Source: Maricaulis sp.
GTDB lineage: Bacteria; Pseudomonadota; Alphaproteobacteria; Caulobacterales; Maricaulaceae
Direction: 5' to 3'
Assembly (NCBI RefSeq): GCF_030149235.1
Contig: NZ_JASBRW010000056.1
Span: forward strand, 1-63,459
DNA: 63,459 nucleotides
The notes beneath the pieces were generated by a model. That model was given only the letters and a program-made list of their open reading frames with translations, had not been told where the DNA came from and did no database searches. The position numbers and the translations under genes were made by a program. Numbering within the stretch: the first letter of the stretch is position 1; each line of letters starts with the position of its first letter. This document shows positions 37,514 to 46,399 of the stretch, piece after piece.

Positions 37514-39817
37514 ATGTCGGAACAAGGGCCAGACAGGATAGTCGAGCCGAGGCGGGGTGATGACAGCACCAGCTGGCAGGACGCCTCTGACTCGGAAACC
37601 TGGATTTCCCAGGTTTTGCCCGGGATTCTGGCGGTGGCCTTTGTTATCATCGTCGCCCTGGCGGTGGCGGCCGGTGAACGGGCTTTGATGAATTCGGCGC
37701 GCCAGACCAACGCCTCCACCCTGCAGTCGGTTCTGTCCAACACCATTCAACGCTTCGAAGCCTGGGCGGGGCACCAGGAAGATCATGCCAGTATCTGGCT
37801 CGATCATCCCGATCTGATTGCGACTATTCGCGGGCTTGAGGGCCTGGACAGCCCGGAGGCGCTGGCGGACGCGCAAATGCAGACGGATATCCGCATGCGC
37901 CTGGATACCCGCGTCGCTGAATATGGCTATCGCGGCTATGAGTTGGTTGACGCGGGTGGTCGCGTGTTGTCCGCCATGGAAATCGGACGCCTCGGCCAGC
38001 TAAGCGAGGCGCTGAACACCGCCGGGGCACAGCCCGACGGGATCCGCCTGACCGCCCCGCGTATTCTGGATGGGCCGGTTTCCGATCAATCGGGTGAAGA
38101 GCACAGTGAAATCAGTGTCATCGGTCTTGTGATTCCATTGCGCGAGCCGAGCGGTCTTGTCGGGTACCTGATCTTCGAGGTCGACCCGATGCGCGAATAT
38201 ACCTCGACTTTCCAAGTCGGCCGGACCGGTGTGTCCGGGGACACCTATGTTGTCAATCGTGACGGCCGCCTGCTCAGCAATTCGCGCTATGACGCGCAAT
38301 TCGTCGAAGCCGGCCTGTTGTCGGAGGGACACCCCTCCATGCTTCACCTTGATGCCCGAGATCCGGGTATGACGCTGCGCTCGGTCTCTTCCAGCGTGCG
38401 TCCTTACAGCGAGTGGCCGCTGACTTATGCCGCTCGCGATGTGACCGCCGGCAATGCCGGGCAGAATCTTGACGGCTATCGCGATCCTCGCGGCGTTCTG
38501 GTCATGGGGGCCTGGCAGTGGAGCGATGAGCGCGATTTCGGTGTCATTACCGAGATCGAACTCTCCGAGGCGCTGGCCGGCGCCAGCCAGGCCCAGGCCG
38601 TGCTGCGCGTCTTTGCCGTTGCCATGGCCCTGTCCTTCATCCTACTCGCCGTTCTGTTCAGCGCGCACCGCAATATCAGCCGCCAGCGCGCCGCCGCCAC
38701 CCATGAAGCGCGGCAGCGCCTGAGCCAGATCCTGATGTCGGCGGGCGAGGGTATTTACGGCATTGATGGTGATGGCAAGATCAGCTTCATCAATCGCAGT
38801 GCCTGCGAAATGCTCGGCTACAGCGAGGATGAGCTGGTTGGTCGCCCGGCGCACGCCACGATCCACCATTCGAATCGCGACGGATCAATCTATCCCCTTC
38901 AGGAGTGCCCGGTGCATACCGCCGGCGTGCCGATCATCGACAACGACAAGGAAGTCTTCTGGACCAAGAGTGGGCAGCCGATCCCGATCGAATATTCGAC
39001 CACGGCCATCAAGACAGACGATGTGTCGGCCGGAGCCGTGGTGACTTTCCGGGATATCACCAAACGCCGCCAGGACGAGCAGGCCCTGCGCCGCTATGCC
39101 CAGGAGCTCAAGCGCTCGAATGCGGAGTTGCAGGAATTCGCCTATGCGGCTTCGCACGACCTGCAGGAGCCGTTGCGCAAGATCCAGGCCTTCGGTGATC
39201 GCCTGTCGAACAAGTATGGTGCAGAATTTGACGATACCGGCCGGCATTATCTCGAGCGTATGGTCGACGCGGCCGGGCGGATGCGGCAGTTGATCGATGA
39301 TCTTCTCAGCTATTCGCGGGTCAATTCGAAGACGACGTCCTTCCTGCCGGTGGAACTGTCTGCCGTGGTCGCGGATGTGGTGTCTGATCTGGAACCGCGC
39401 ATCGCCTCTGAGGGCGCCAAGATTCGGGTCGGGGAACTTCCGGCGATCGAGGCCGATCCCGGCCAGATGCACCAGCTTTTCATCAATCTGATCGCCAATG
39501 CGCTCAAATTCCGGCGGTCTGGTATTCAGCCCTCTATCTCTATTGAAGGCTCGGTGGAGGTCGGCGATGCCGGGGCGGTTGCGCGGATCGCCGTTGCCGA
39601 CAACGGTATCGGCTTCGAACCGCGCCATGCCGAGCGCATTTTCGGCATGTTCGAACGGTTGCACGGGCGCGAGGAATATGACGGTACCGGGGTGGGGCTG
39701 GCCACTTGCCGCAAGATTGCCGAGCGCCATTCCGGCGAGCTGACCGCCTGGGGCGAGCCTGATGCCGGCGCCGTATTCACGCTGACCCTGCCGATCCGGC
39801 AAGGGGGTGGGATATGA
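37514..39817 (+). CDS. Membrane sensor histidine kinase with periplasmic sensor and PAS domain
   Basis: 767 aa. Helix 1 at ~35-55 (LPGILAVAFVIIVALAVAAG), a periplasmic region of ~300 residues with a Cache-like end (GDTYVVNRDGRLLSNSRY), helix 2 at ~365-385 (VFAVAMALSFILLAVLFSA), a PAS domain at ~395-520 (GIYGIDGDGKISFINRSACE), then HisKA with AYAASHDLQEPLRKIQAF and HATPase_c (NLIANALKF, NGIGFEPRHAERIFGMFERL, GTGVGLATC). The ASHDLQEPLR box is the type found with phytochrome-class and other single-domain-regulator systems. Its TGA overlaps the ATG of the second kinase. Confidence 0.92.
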   Translation: MSEQGPDRIVEPRRGDDSTSWQDASDSETWISQVLPGILAVAFVIIVALAVAAGERALMNSARQTNASTLQSVLSNTIQRFEAWAGHQEDHASIWLDHPDLIATIRGLEGLDSPEALADAQMQTDIRMRLDTRVAEYGYRGYELVDAGGRVLSAMEIGRLGQLSEALNTAGAQPDGIRLTAPRILDGPVSDQSGEEHSEISVIGLVIPLREPSGLVGYLIFEVDPMREYTSTFQVGRTGVSGDTYVVNRDGRLLSNSRYDAQFVEAGLLSEGHPSMLHLDARDPGMTLRSVSSSVRPYSEWPLTYAARDVTAGNAGQNLDGYRDPRGVLVMGAWQWSDERDFGVITEIELSEALAGASQAQAVLRVFAVAMALSFILLAVLFSAHRNISRQRAAATHEARQRLSQILMSAGEGIYGIDGDGKISFINRSACEMLGYSEDELVGRPAHATIHHSNRDGSIYPLQECPVHTAGVPIIDNDKEVFWTKSGQPIPIEYSTTAIKTDDVSAGAVVTFRDITKRRQDEQALRRYAQELKRSNAELQEFAYAASHDLQEPLRKIQAFGDRLSNKYGAEFDDTGRHYLERMVDAAGRMRQLIDDLLSYSRVNSKTTSFLPVELSAVVADVVSDLEPRIASEGAKIRVGELPAIEADPGQMHQLFINLIANALKFRRSGIQPSISIEGSVEVGDAGAVARIAVADNGIGFEPRHAERIFGMFERLHGREEYDGTGVGLATCRKIAERHSGELTAWGEPDAGAVFTLTLPIRQGGGI

Positions 39818-40788
39818 GCGCGGACCGCAATCGCCCGAAACGTCCAACAGCAGGCGTGCAAGAACCGGGGTTTCGCGCCGATATGCTGATCGGCATTCTG
39901 CCGGTGATTGTGGCGGCTGGCGCTGTTATAGCCCTGGTCATGCCCGGGCTGCCGCCTGATGCGCGGGCGCTGGCTTCCTTGGCCGTGATTGCCGTGACGG
40001 GGGCGGGGCTAGGGTCGGCGCTGTATCTGACCAGCCGCCTGACCGAGGCTGAGCGTGAGCGCCGGCAAACGGCTGAACGCGTCGAGGAGCTGGGCCGGAT
40101 CAATGAGGACCTGAAAGTTTTCGCCTCGGCGGCCTCGCATGACTTGCAGGAGCCGCTGCGCAAGGTTGAGAGCTTCGGCCAGCGCCTGACGGATCGCTAT
40201 AATGATCAGCTGGGTGAAGACGGGCAGCATTATCTCGCACGCATGACTGACGCCGCCAGCCGGATGCGGCACCTTATCGATTCGCTGCTGGAGTTCTCCC
40301 GCGCCAGCCAGCGCGATATTCGCTTTGACACGGTCGATATGAACCAGCTTGTCGACTTCGTGCGCGATGCCCTGTCGGAACGGATCAAACGGTCCAAGGC
40401 GGTGATCACGGCCGAGGGTCTGCCTACCGTTTATGGGGATGCGGGCCAGATACGGATTGTGTTACAAAATCTTCTGGGTAATGCTTTGAAATACCAGCCG
40501 GCGGGCCAAGCGCCGGAAATCACGATCACGGCGGCAAAGGTCGAGCATGCCGGGAGGGCGTATGTGGAGATCTCCGTCGCCGATAATGGTATCGGCTTCG
40601 ATCCGAAATATTCCGAGCGCATCTTCTCCATGTTCGAACGGCTGCATTCTCGCAGTGAATACGATGGTGCTGGGATTGGTCTCGCCACGTGTTTGAAAAT
40701 TGCCCAGCGCCACAAGGGCTCGCTTCGCGCGAGCTCGCAGCCGGGGCAGGGCGCAACCTTCACCCTCGCTCTGCCGGCTCAGCGGTAA
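39814..40788 (+). CDS. Second sensor histidine kinase, minimal sensor region
   Basis: 324 aa. Two adjacent membrane helices at ~25-75 with almost no loop, a short linker, then HisKA with AAASHDLQEPLRK-type box (SAASHDLQEPLRKVESFG) and HATPase_c (NLLGNALKYQ, NGIGFDPKYSERIFSMFERL, GIGLATCLKIAQRH). The catalytic half is clearly paralogous to that of the upstream kinase, which it overlaps by 4 nt. It lacks a periplasmic sensor, so it may sense the membrane, an intracellular cue or its partner kinase. A lone receiver gene follows 57 nt later. Confidence 0.9.
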   Translation: MSADRNRPKRPTAGVQEPGFRADMLIGILPVIVAAGAVIALVMPGLPPDARALASLAVIAVTGAGLGSALYLTSRLTEAERERRQTAERVEELGRINEDLKVFASAASHDLQEPLRKVESFGQRLTDRYNDQLGEDGQHYLARMTDAASRMRHLIDSLLEFSRASQRDIRFDTVDMNQLVDFVRDALSERIKRSKAVITAEGLPTVYGDAGQIRIVLQNLLGNALKYQPAGQAPEITITAAKVEHAGRAYVEISVADNGIGFDPKYSERIFSMFERLHSRSEYDGAGIGLATCLKIAQRHKGSLRASSQPGQGATFTLALPAQR

Positions 40789-40845
40789 AGGTTGAAAAAA
40801 ACCGGTGCGGGGGCTACGGGTTGGTGCAAGCAAAGAGGCGGGCAT

Positions 40846-41322
40846 ATGAGCACTGAAGACGCGCTTTTCACGATCTTGATGGTGGATGACGACCCGGATG
40901 ATCGCCTCCTATTCAAAGAGGCGTGCGAGGAAGTTCGCCTAAAGAATCCGCTCGAATTCCTCGAGAATGGTGAGCAATTGCTCGATTATCTCAAGCGTCA
41001 GGGCAATTACGCTCATCTCAAGGGCGAGCCGTTTCCGGGCATTATCCTGCTCGATCTGAACATGCCGCTGAAGGATGGGCGTGAAGCGCTGGAGGAGGTC
41101 AAAGCCGACCCCGAACTGCGTGATATCCCGATCATCATTCTGACCACCTCGAAGAGCGAAGACGATATCCTGTCGAGTTATGGGCTGGGTGCATCCTCCT
41201 ACATCGTCAAACCGATCTCGCTGGACCGGCTGATGCGTGTGATCAACTCGATCGGCGAATACTGGGTGCAGATCGTCGAAGCGCCGGGACAGTCGGACGC
41301 CGATCTGGAACCGATCGACTAG
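40846..41322 (+). CDS. Single-domain response regulator (Rcp1-like)
   Basis: 158 aa from the ATG at 40846 (AGAGGCGGG upstream); the upstream in-frame ATG at 40792 is less likely. One receiver domain only: ILMVDDDPDDRLLFKEAC, a long insertion typical of Rcp1 types (FLENGEQLLDYLKRQG), the phospho-Asp in IILLDLNMPLKDG, ILTTS and the YIVKPIS lysine. No output domain, so it must act by protein contact or phosphotransfer. Forms a module with the two upstream kinases. Confidence 0.9.
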   Translation: MSTEDALFTILMVDDDPDDRLLFKEACEEVRLKNPLEFLENGEQLLDYLKRQGNYAHLKGEPFPGIILLDLNMPLKDGREALEEVKADPELRDIPIIILTTSKSEDDILSSYGLGASSYIVKPISLDRLMRVINSIGEYWVQIVEAPGQSDADLEPID

Positions 41323-41420
41323 TCTGCCGTTTTCCCGCCGGATTCCCCTGCGAAGAGTATTGTCATGTGTCCGGCGTTTAGGCGGGCTATGAAGGATGCG
41401 GGGATAAAGGGAGCGGGGCC

Positions 41421-42050
41421 ATGGGCCGTCTGACAGGAATTTCGGTGACGCTGTTTGTGTCCATGGTTCTGGCCATGTTCATGCTGGTTTCGCTCTGGTT
41501 CTACCTGCCGCAATGGCTCGGTTGGGTTCAGGACGGCGCCGACCTGATCGAGGACGCCATCGTCTCGATCCCGGTGCCGGAGCGCTACAACAATCTCGTT
41601 CGCATCTATGCCAGTGACGACAAGATCGTCCTGCTCCTGTTCACAATCATTGCCCGCATCATGCTCGGCATTATCGGCAATCTCTTCACCCGCTTCACCC
41701 AGCGCGATCGCTATCACGTCGCCGCGCCGGGCTTGATTTCCTCGACCGCCTCGATGATCTCGACACTGATGCTGTCTTTCGTCCTGGCGATCCTGATGCT
41801 GTCGACCCTGGCGCTGACCGCGGAGGGCGTGCTGCACGCCATGCTGGATGCGGCCGATTATGTTGAGGACATGCTGGCACAATTGCCGCTGCCGGGGCGT
41901 TGGACGGCAGGTATTCGCTACATCATCTCCGACGAGAAGATCCTGCTGCTGTTCTTCACCATTGTGGCGCGCCTGGGTATCGCCGTGGTCGCGACCAGCG
42001 TGAGTTCGGCCATGGGTGGCAACAAGCCCCGGATCGTCGCCCCAGCCTAG
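41421..42050 (+). CDS. Membrane protein with internal duplication, unknown function
   Basis: 209 aa. Not recognised. Two halves of ~100 residues are homologous: DGADLIEDAIVSIPVPERY with SDDKIVLLLFTIIARIMLG in the first, and DAADYVEDMLAQLPLPGRW with SDEKILLLFFTIVARLGIA in the second. Each half has a membrane helix, an amphipathic segment and a second helix, giving about four helices in all. It follows the response regulator gene by ~100 nt on the same strand and may belong to that signalling module. Stop overlaps the esterase stop (CTAG). Confidence 0.7.
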   Translation: MGRLTGISVTLFVSMVLAMFMLVSLWFYLPQWLGWVQDGADLIEDAIVSIPVPERYNNLVRIYASDDKIVLLLFTIIARIMLGIIGNLFTRFTQRDRYHVAAPGLISSTASMISTLMLSFVLAILMLSTLALTAEGVLHAMLDAADYVEDMLAQLPLPGRWTAGIRYIISDEKILLLFFTIVARLGIAVVATSVSSAMGGNKPRIVAPA

Positions 42051-43057
42051 GCGCTGAGCGCCTCGACCAGATAGGGCAGGGAGACATCCATCCGGTAGTC
42101 GACCGAGGAATGGTTGTCGGGGAATTCCTCATAGACATGCTCGACGCCCAGGGCAGCGAGCTTGCGCGTCATGCGACGCGCGCCATAGACCAGATTGTAC
42201 TGGTCGACATCGCCGCAATCGATATAGAGCGCCTTGAGCGGTTTCAGGCCCTCGCCATGCGTATCGGCCAGTTCCAGCGGATCCCAGCGTTTCCATTGTG
42301 CCCAGCGTTCGGGAATGATCTCGCACGTGTCCATCGTCACCGGCAGGCGGATGCCCAGATAGCTGTCCGGGTCGGGGTCATAGGTCGCCGCCATGGCCAG
42401 GATCATCAGCGCATGCAGGTCGTCACCTGACAGCTTCACGGCGTTTTCAAAGCTCTCGATAAAGCGCTCGATGGTGCCGCCGCCTTTGGCGATGCGGCGC
42501 AGCGTGTGCGGGAAATCGGGCGCGTAGCCGAGCTCGAAGCCCATATCGCCGGCATGACAGGCCGCGGCAGCCCAGAAGTCGGGATAAAGCAGGGCGTGGA
42601 CCATGGAGCCATACCCGCCCGAGCTCTTGCCGAAGACACCGCGCTTGCCGTCTCCGCCGCAGCCGAATTGCTGCTCGATGGCTGGAACGCATTCCTCGAT
42701 CAGGAAATCCGCCCAATTCCCCATGGCCGAGGAGTTGATGTACTGATTGCCGCCGAGCCGGGTGAAACAGTCCGGAAAGGCGATCACGCAGGGCGCCATC
42801 TTGCCGTCTGCGATCAGCCGGTCCGCACGTTCGGGGACATTCTCGCCGAAATTCTGCCAGTTCGTATGCTTGGGCCCACCGGCCGTGAACCCGACCAGGT
42901 CGACCAGGAGCGGCAAGTCCTTGCCGTCATGTCCAGCTGGCACATACACATCGACCCGGCGCTCGAGGCTGTCGCCCAGCATGTTGTTGGCGATGGCTCG
43001 GCTGGTAACGGTGATGGATGTGACGGTACCGGCAGGAATGTCATTGTTTCGGCGCAT
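42047..43057 (-). CDS. Alpha/beta-hydrolase esterase (esterase D-like)
   Basis: 336 aa. A putative-esterase domain: LERRVDVYVPAGHD at the N-terminal strand, GVFGKSSGGYGSMVHALLYP carrying the nucleophile motif GxSxG, and a C-terminal EEFPDNHSSVDYRMDVSLPY with a His. No signal peptide, so cytoplasmic. The substrate is unknown; related proteins include S-formylglutathione hydrolases and iron-siderophore esterases. Divergent from the phosphoribosyltransferase gene. Confidence 0.82.
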   Translation of the reverse strand: MRRNNDIPAGTVTSITVTSRAIANNMLGDSLERRVDVYVPAGHDGKDLPLLVDLVGFTAGGPKHTNWQNFGENVPERADRLIADGKMAPCVIAFPDCFTRLGGNQYINSSAMGNWADFLIEECVPAIEQQFGCGGDGKRGVFGKSSGGYGSMVHALLYPDFWAAAACHAGDMGFELGYAPDFPHTLRRIAKGGGTIERFIESFENAVKLSGDDLHALMILAMAATYDPDPDSYLGIRLPVTMDTCEIIPERWAQWKRWDPLELADTHGEGLKPLKALYIDCGDVDQYNLVYGARRMTRKLAALGVEHVYEEFPDNHSSVDYRMDVSLPYLVEALSA

Positions 43058-43147
43058 GGGAACCTCTCGCGATTTGCCGCCAGCCTAGTCATGCGACGGG
43101 GCGAGGCAAGCGCTTGAGATCAGCGCCAAGTCGGGTCAAGTTGCAGC

Positions 43148-43705
43148 ATGAGCATTGCCAAGACTTACATCTCCGCTGACGCGCTTTTGCGCGACAGTTT
43201 CAGGCTGGGCGCCCAGGTCATGGAGCGCGGGTTCTCTCCCACCCATATTGTCGGCGTCTGGCGCGGCGGCGCGCCGGTCGGTATCGCGGTGCAGGAACTC
43301 CTCGAATACAAGGGGATCAAGACCGACCATATCGCCTTGAGGACCTCGTCCTACACCGGGATCGACCAGCAATCGCGCGAGGTGAAGGTTTATGGCGAGG
43401 GCTATCTGGTCGACACGCTCGACGCCAATGACCGGGTGCTGATCGTCGATGATGTGTTTGACAGCGGCCGGTCGATCAAGGCGATCCTGCGCGTGCTGAA
43501 GTCCAAACTGCGGCGCAATTATCCCATCGATACCCGTATCGCGACGGTCTATTACAAGCCGGCGCGCAACACGACGGAGCTGACCCCGGACTTCTATGTC
43601 CATGAATGCGATGACTGGCTCGTCTTCCCGCACGAGCTGTGCGGTCTCAGCCCGGAAGAGGTAGCGGCCAAGGGCGTCGCCGCGCCGCTGTCAGACACAG
43701 AATGA
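43148..43705 (+). CDS. Purine phosphoribosyltransferase (hypoxanthine/xanthine type)
   Basis: 185 aa. The type I PRTase fold is clear: VGVWRGGAPVGIAVQELLEY, then VLIVDDVFDSGRSIKAIL, the PRPP-binding motif with its acidic pair. It would convert hypoxanthine, xanthine or guanine and PRPP to the nucleotide; the exact base is not decided by visible residues. A small unknown gene overlaps its stop (ATGA). Confidence 0.85.
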   Translation: MSIAKTYISADALLRDSFRLGAQVMERGFSPTHIVGVWRGGAPVGIAVQELLEYKGIKTDHIALRTSSYTGIDQQSREVKVYGEGYLVDTLDANDRVLIVDDVFDSGRSIKAILRVLKSKLRRNYPIDTRIATVYYKPARNTTELTPDFYVHECDDWLVFPHELCGLSPEEVAAKGVAAPLSDTE

Positions 43706-44001
43706 GCCTGGTCACCGAGGCCCAGATCCGTGGCATGGTGCTGGTTGCTGAGGGCCAGCTGGACGTTGAGCAGGCCGAGCTCTGGGCGGATATCCGCATC
43801 GAGCCGGAAGTCTGGTCACCCGCGGACGGAGCCGAACATGGCGTTGGGTTCTGGGTCATTGCCCGCCATGAAGGCGACCTGATCTGGTATGACAGCCTGG
43901 CTGAGGAGTTCCGTGCGGGCACCACTTTCGGCGAGCGGGTATTGCCGGAGCCGGTGTCCGGAGCGCGCACGCTGGCGGAATTGCTGGCGAAGGTCGCCTA
44001 G
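43702..44001 (+). CDS. Conserved small protein of unknown function
   Basis: 99 aa from the ATG at 43702, which overlaps the PRTase stop codon by 4 nt. Acidic, with no membrane segment: SLVTEAQIRGMVLVAEGQLD, VGFWVIARHEGDLIWYDSLA, and a C-terminal LAELLAKVA. Not recognised. Tight coupling to the PRTase suggests a shared transcript rather than a known partnership. Convergent with nadC; stops overlap in CTAG. Confidence 0.7.
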   Translation: MSLVTEAQIRGMVLVAEGQLDVEQAELWADIRIEPEVWSPADGAEHGVGFWVIARHEGDLIWYDSLAEEFRAGTTFGERVLPEPVSGARTLAELLAKVA

Positions 44002-44846
44002 GCTTCGTCCAGCCCGATATCGAAATTCGGCGCTGAGTGGGTCAGGGCGCCCACGGATATGACATCCACCCCGGTCTCGGCGATGCCGCGCACCGTCTTC
44101 AGATTGACCCCGCCCGAGGCTTCCAGAATGACCTGGCCGTTGGTTTCGGCTACGGCGGCGCGCAGGTCCTCGAGCGAGAAATTGTCCAGCAGCACGCTTT
44201 CGGCACCGGCTTCGATCGCCGCCGGCAATTGATCCAGACGGTCCACCTCGACGGCAATACGGGTCATGTGCCCGGCATTGGATTTGGCGGCCTTCACCGC
44301 CTCCGCTACGCCGCCACAGACGGCGACATGATTATCCTTGATCAGGATGGCGTCATCGAGCCCGAAACGGTGCAGTGCTCCGCCTCCGGCCTGGACGGCT
44401 TGCAGTTCGAAGGCGCGCAGGCCGGGCGTGGTCTTTCGCGTATGAGCTATTCGGACACCCGTTCCCTCGACGGCGGCGACATAGCGCTGGGTGAAGCTGG
44501 CAATACCGCTCATCCGGCCCATGAAATTCAATGCGATACGCTCTGCTGAAAGGAGCGCCCGGGCCTTGCCGAGTACGCTGGCAATTACGTCGCCGGTTTC
44601 AACGGTTTCGCCGTCCTCGACCTGGGTTTTGACCAGGGCTTCGGGGTCCATTTGCCAGATCGCTTCCAGAGCTGGCTGCAGGCCACAGATGACGCCGTCC
44701 TCGCGCGCCTTGAAGAAGAATTTGGCGTTTGCCGTCACCGGAATACAGGCCAGCGCCGTGATATCGCCCCGGCCGCCCTGATCCTCGGCGAGGGCCCGGG
44801 TAACTGCGTCACGCAGGATGTGCGGCGGGATGGGATTGACGGTCAT
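43998..44846 (-). CDS. nadC: Nicotinate-nucleotide pyrophosphorylase (carboxylating)
   Basis: 282 aa. QPRTase features: an N-terminal RALAEDQGGRGDITALA, LNFMGRMSGIASFTQRYV, the active-site THTRKTTPGLR-type strand (AHTRKTTPGLRAFELQAV), GGGALHRFGLDDAILIKDNH and LEASGGVNLKTVRGIAETGV. It converts quinolinate and PRPP to NaMN. Last gene of nadA-unknown-nadB-nadC; 8 nt after nadB. Confidence 0.95.
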   Translation of the reverse strand: MTVNPIPPHILRDAVTRALAEDQGGRGDITALACIPVTANAKFFFKAREDGVICGLQPALEAIWQMDPEALVKTQVEDGETVETGDVIASVLGKARALLSAERIALNFMGRMSGIASFTQRYVAAVEGTGVRIAHTRKTTPGLRAFELQAVQAGGGALHRFGLDDAILIKDNHVAVCGGVAEAVKAAKSNAGHMTRIAVEVDRLDQLPAAIEAGAESVLLDNFSLEDLRAAVAETNGQVILEASGGVNLKTVRGIAETGVDVISVGALTHSAPNFDIGLDEA

Positions 44847-44854
44847 GGCGTGTC

Positions 44855-46399
44855 CTATTCAGCCGGGAGGGCGTTGGGGTGCTGGTTGGTTTGGGCAGAT
44901 GTCAGCGCCGCGAGCGTCAGGCAGGTATGGCGCGCCTGCTTCTGTGTCTCCGGGAAATCGACACGGAAATGCCCGCCGCGGCTTTCTTCTCGCTGCAGCG
45001 CCCCTGTGACGATCAGACGGGCGGCCAGTAGGGTATCCGCATCGCCATAGCGGGTCTGCAATGCGTCGATCAGGGCGAGGAGTTCCCGCAGCCCACGCCC
45101 GGTCCGTTCGACACCGCAATGACGCGACATGGCCTGGCGCAGGCGGGTCAGGGCGAGCGGCGGCAGAGCAACCAATGGCGCGGCCGCATCACCAGGTGGG
45201 TCTGATACCGGCACGCGAGCAACGGTCAGCGCAGCCGCTTCGATGGCCTGAGCACAGCGCGCAGCGGCAACCAGGCCCTCGGCGAGCGAGTTCGACGCCA
45301 GCCGGTTGGCTCCATGCAGGCCGGACGAGGCGCATTCGCCAATCGCCCACAAGCCGGCAATCCTGGTGCGCCCATCAATGTCCGTCATGACACCGCCCAT
45401 ATGGTAGTGCGCCGTTGGCGCGACCGGGATGGGTTCACGGCGCGGATCGATCCCGGCTCGCCGGCATGCGGCGAAAACGGCCGGGAAACGGTCGGGGAAG
45501 CTGTCGCCAATGGCCTCGCAGCAATCCAGATAGGCGCCCTGACCGCTCGTATTCTGTCGATGAACAGCGCGGGCCACGACATCGCGCGGGGCCAGTTCCG
45601 CGTCGTCATGGACCGTCTTCATGAAACGCTTGCCGGACTTGTCGATCAACACCGCGCCGTCCCCGCGCAAGGCCTCTGTACACAACGGCGCAGGATCCAG
45701 ATCAGCATTGAGGGCGGTCGGGTGGAACTGGATGAATTCCGGGTCCTGGATCCTGGCGCCGAGGCGGGCGGCCATCGCCATGGCCTGGCCCTGTGCACCG
45801 GCCGGCGTTGTCGTCAGGGCGAACAGGCCACCGGCTCCGCCCGTTGCGAGTACCGTCTGCGCGGCGTGGATCCGCTCGATCCGGCCGTCCCGAGCCTTGG
45901 CCGCGGCTCCGGTGCACCCGGAGGCGTCACCGAGCAGGCGGACCGCCTTCCAGCCTTCCTTGAGCTCGATATGATCCGCCTTCCGGACGGCCTCGATCAG
46001 TGTCGCCATGATCGCCGCGCCGGCGCCATCGCCCTTGACCCGGGCGACCCGGTGAGCGGAGTGGGCGGCCTCGCGCGACAGGGCCCAGTTGTCGCCTTCG
46101 CGCTCGAGCGGTGCACCGAGCGCAGCGAGTGCCTCGACCTCGGCTGCGGCGCCTGCGGCGATCGCCTCGGCCGCATCTGCATCGACCAGGCCGGCTCCTG
46201 CGCGAACCGTATCGGCGGCATGAAGCTCGGGGCTATCATTGTCGGCCAGCGCCGCGGATACCCCGCCCTGGGCCCAGGCCGAGGCCGCGCCCTGACCCAG
46301 CGGCGCGCCGGTGAGCAGCGTTACGGGCTTGGGTGCCAGTTTCAGGGCCGCCCAAAGCCCGGCAATGCCGGCGCCGATGATGAGTGTTCGATCAGCCAT
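44855..46399 (-). CDS. nadB: L-aspartate oxidase
   Basis: 514 aa from the ATG at 46399, which begins directly before the FAD motif LIIGAGIAGLWAALKL. Also GGVSAALADNDSPELHAADT, TAHYHMGGVMTDIDGRTRIA and GECASSGLHGANRLASNSLA. Oxidises L-aspartate to iminoaspartate, the substrate of NadA. The N-terminus overlaps the end of the preceding unknown gene by 8 nt, and nadC follows by 8 nt, so the genes are coupled. Somewhat short for NadB, with a reduced C-terminal helical domain. Confidence 0.93.
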   Translation of the reverse strand: MADRTLIIGAGIAGLWAALKLAPKPVTLLTGAPLGQGAASAWAQGGVSAALADNDSPELHAADTVRAGAGLVDADAAEAIAAGAAAEVEALAALGAPLEREGDNWALSREAAHSAHRVARVKGDGAGAAIMATLIEAVRKADHIELKEGWKAVRLLGDASGCTGAAAKARDGRIERIHAAQTVLATGGAGGLFALTTTPAGAQGQAMAMAARLGARIQDPEFIQFHPTALNADLDPAPLCTEALRGDGAVLIDKSGKRFMKTVHDDAELAPRDVVARAVHRQNTSGQGAYLDCCEAIGDSFPDRFPAVFAACRRAGIDPRREPIPVAPTAHYHMGGVMTDIDGRTRIAGLWAIGECASSGLHGANRLASNSLAEGLVAAARCAQAIEAAALTVARVPVSDPPGDAAAPLVALPPLALTRLRQAMSRHCGVERTGRGLRELLALIDALQTRYGDADTLLAARLIVTGALQREESRGGHFRVDFPETQKQARHTCLTLAALTSAQTNQHPNALPAE

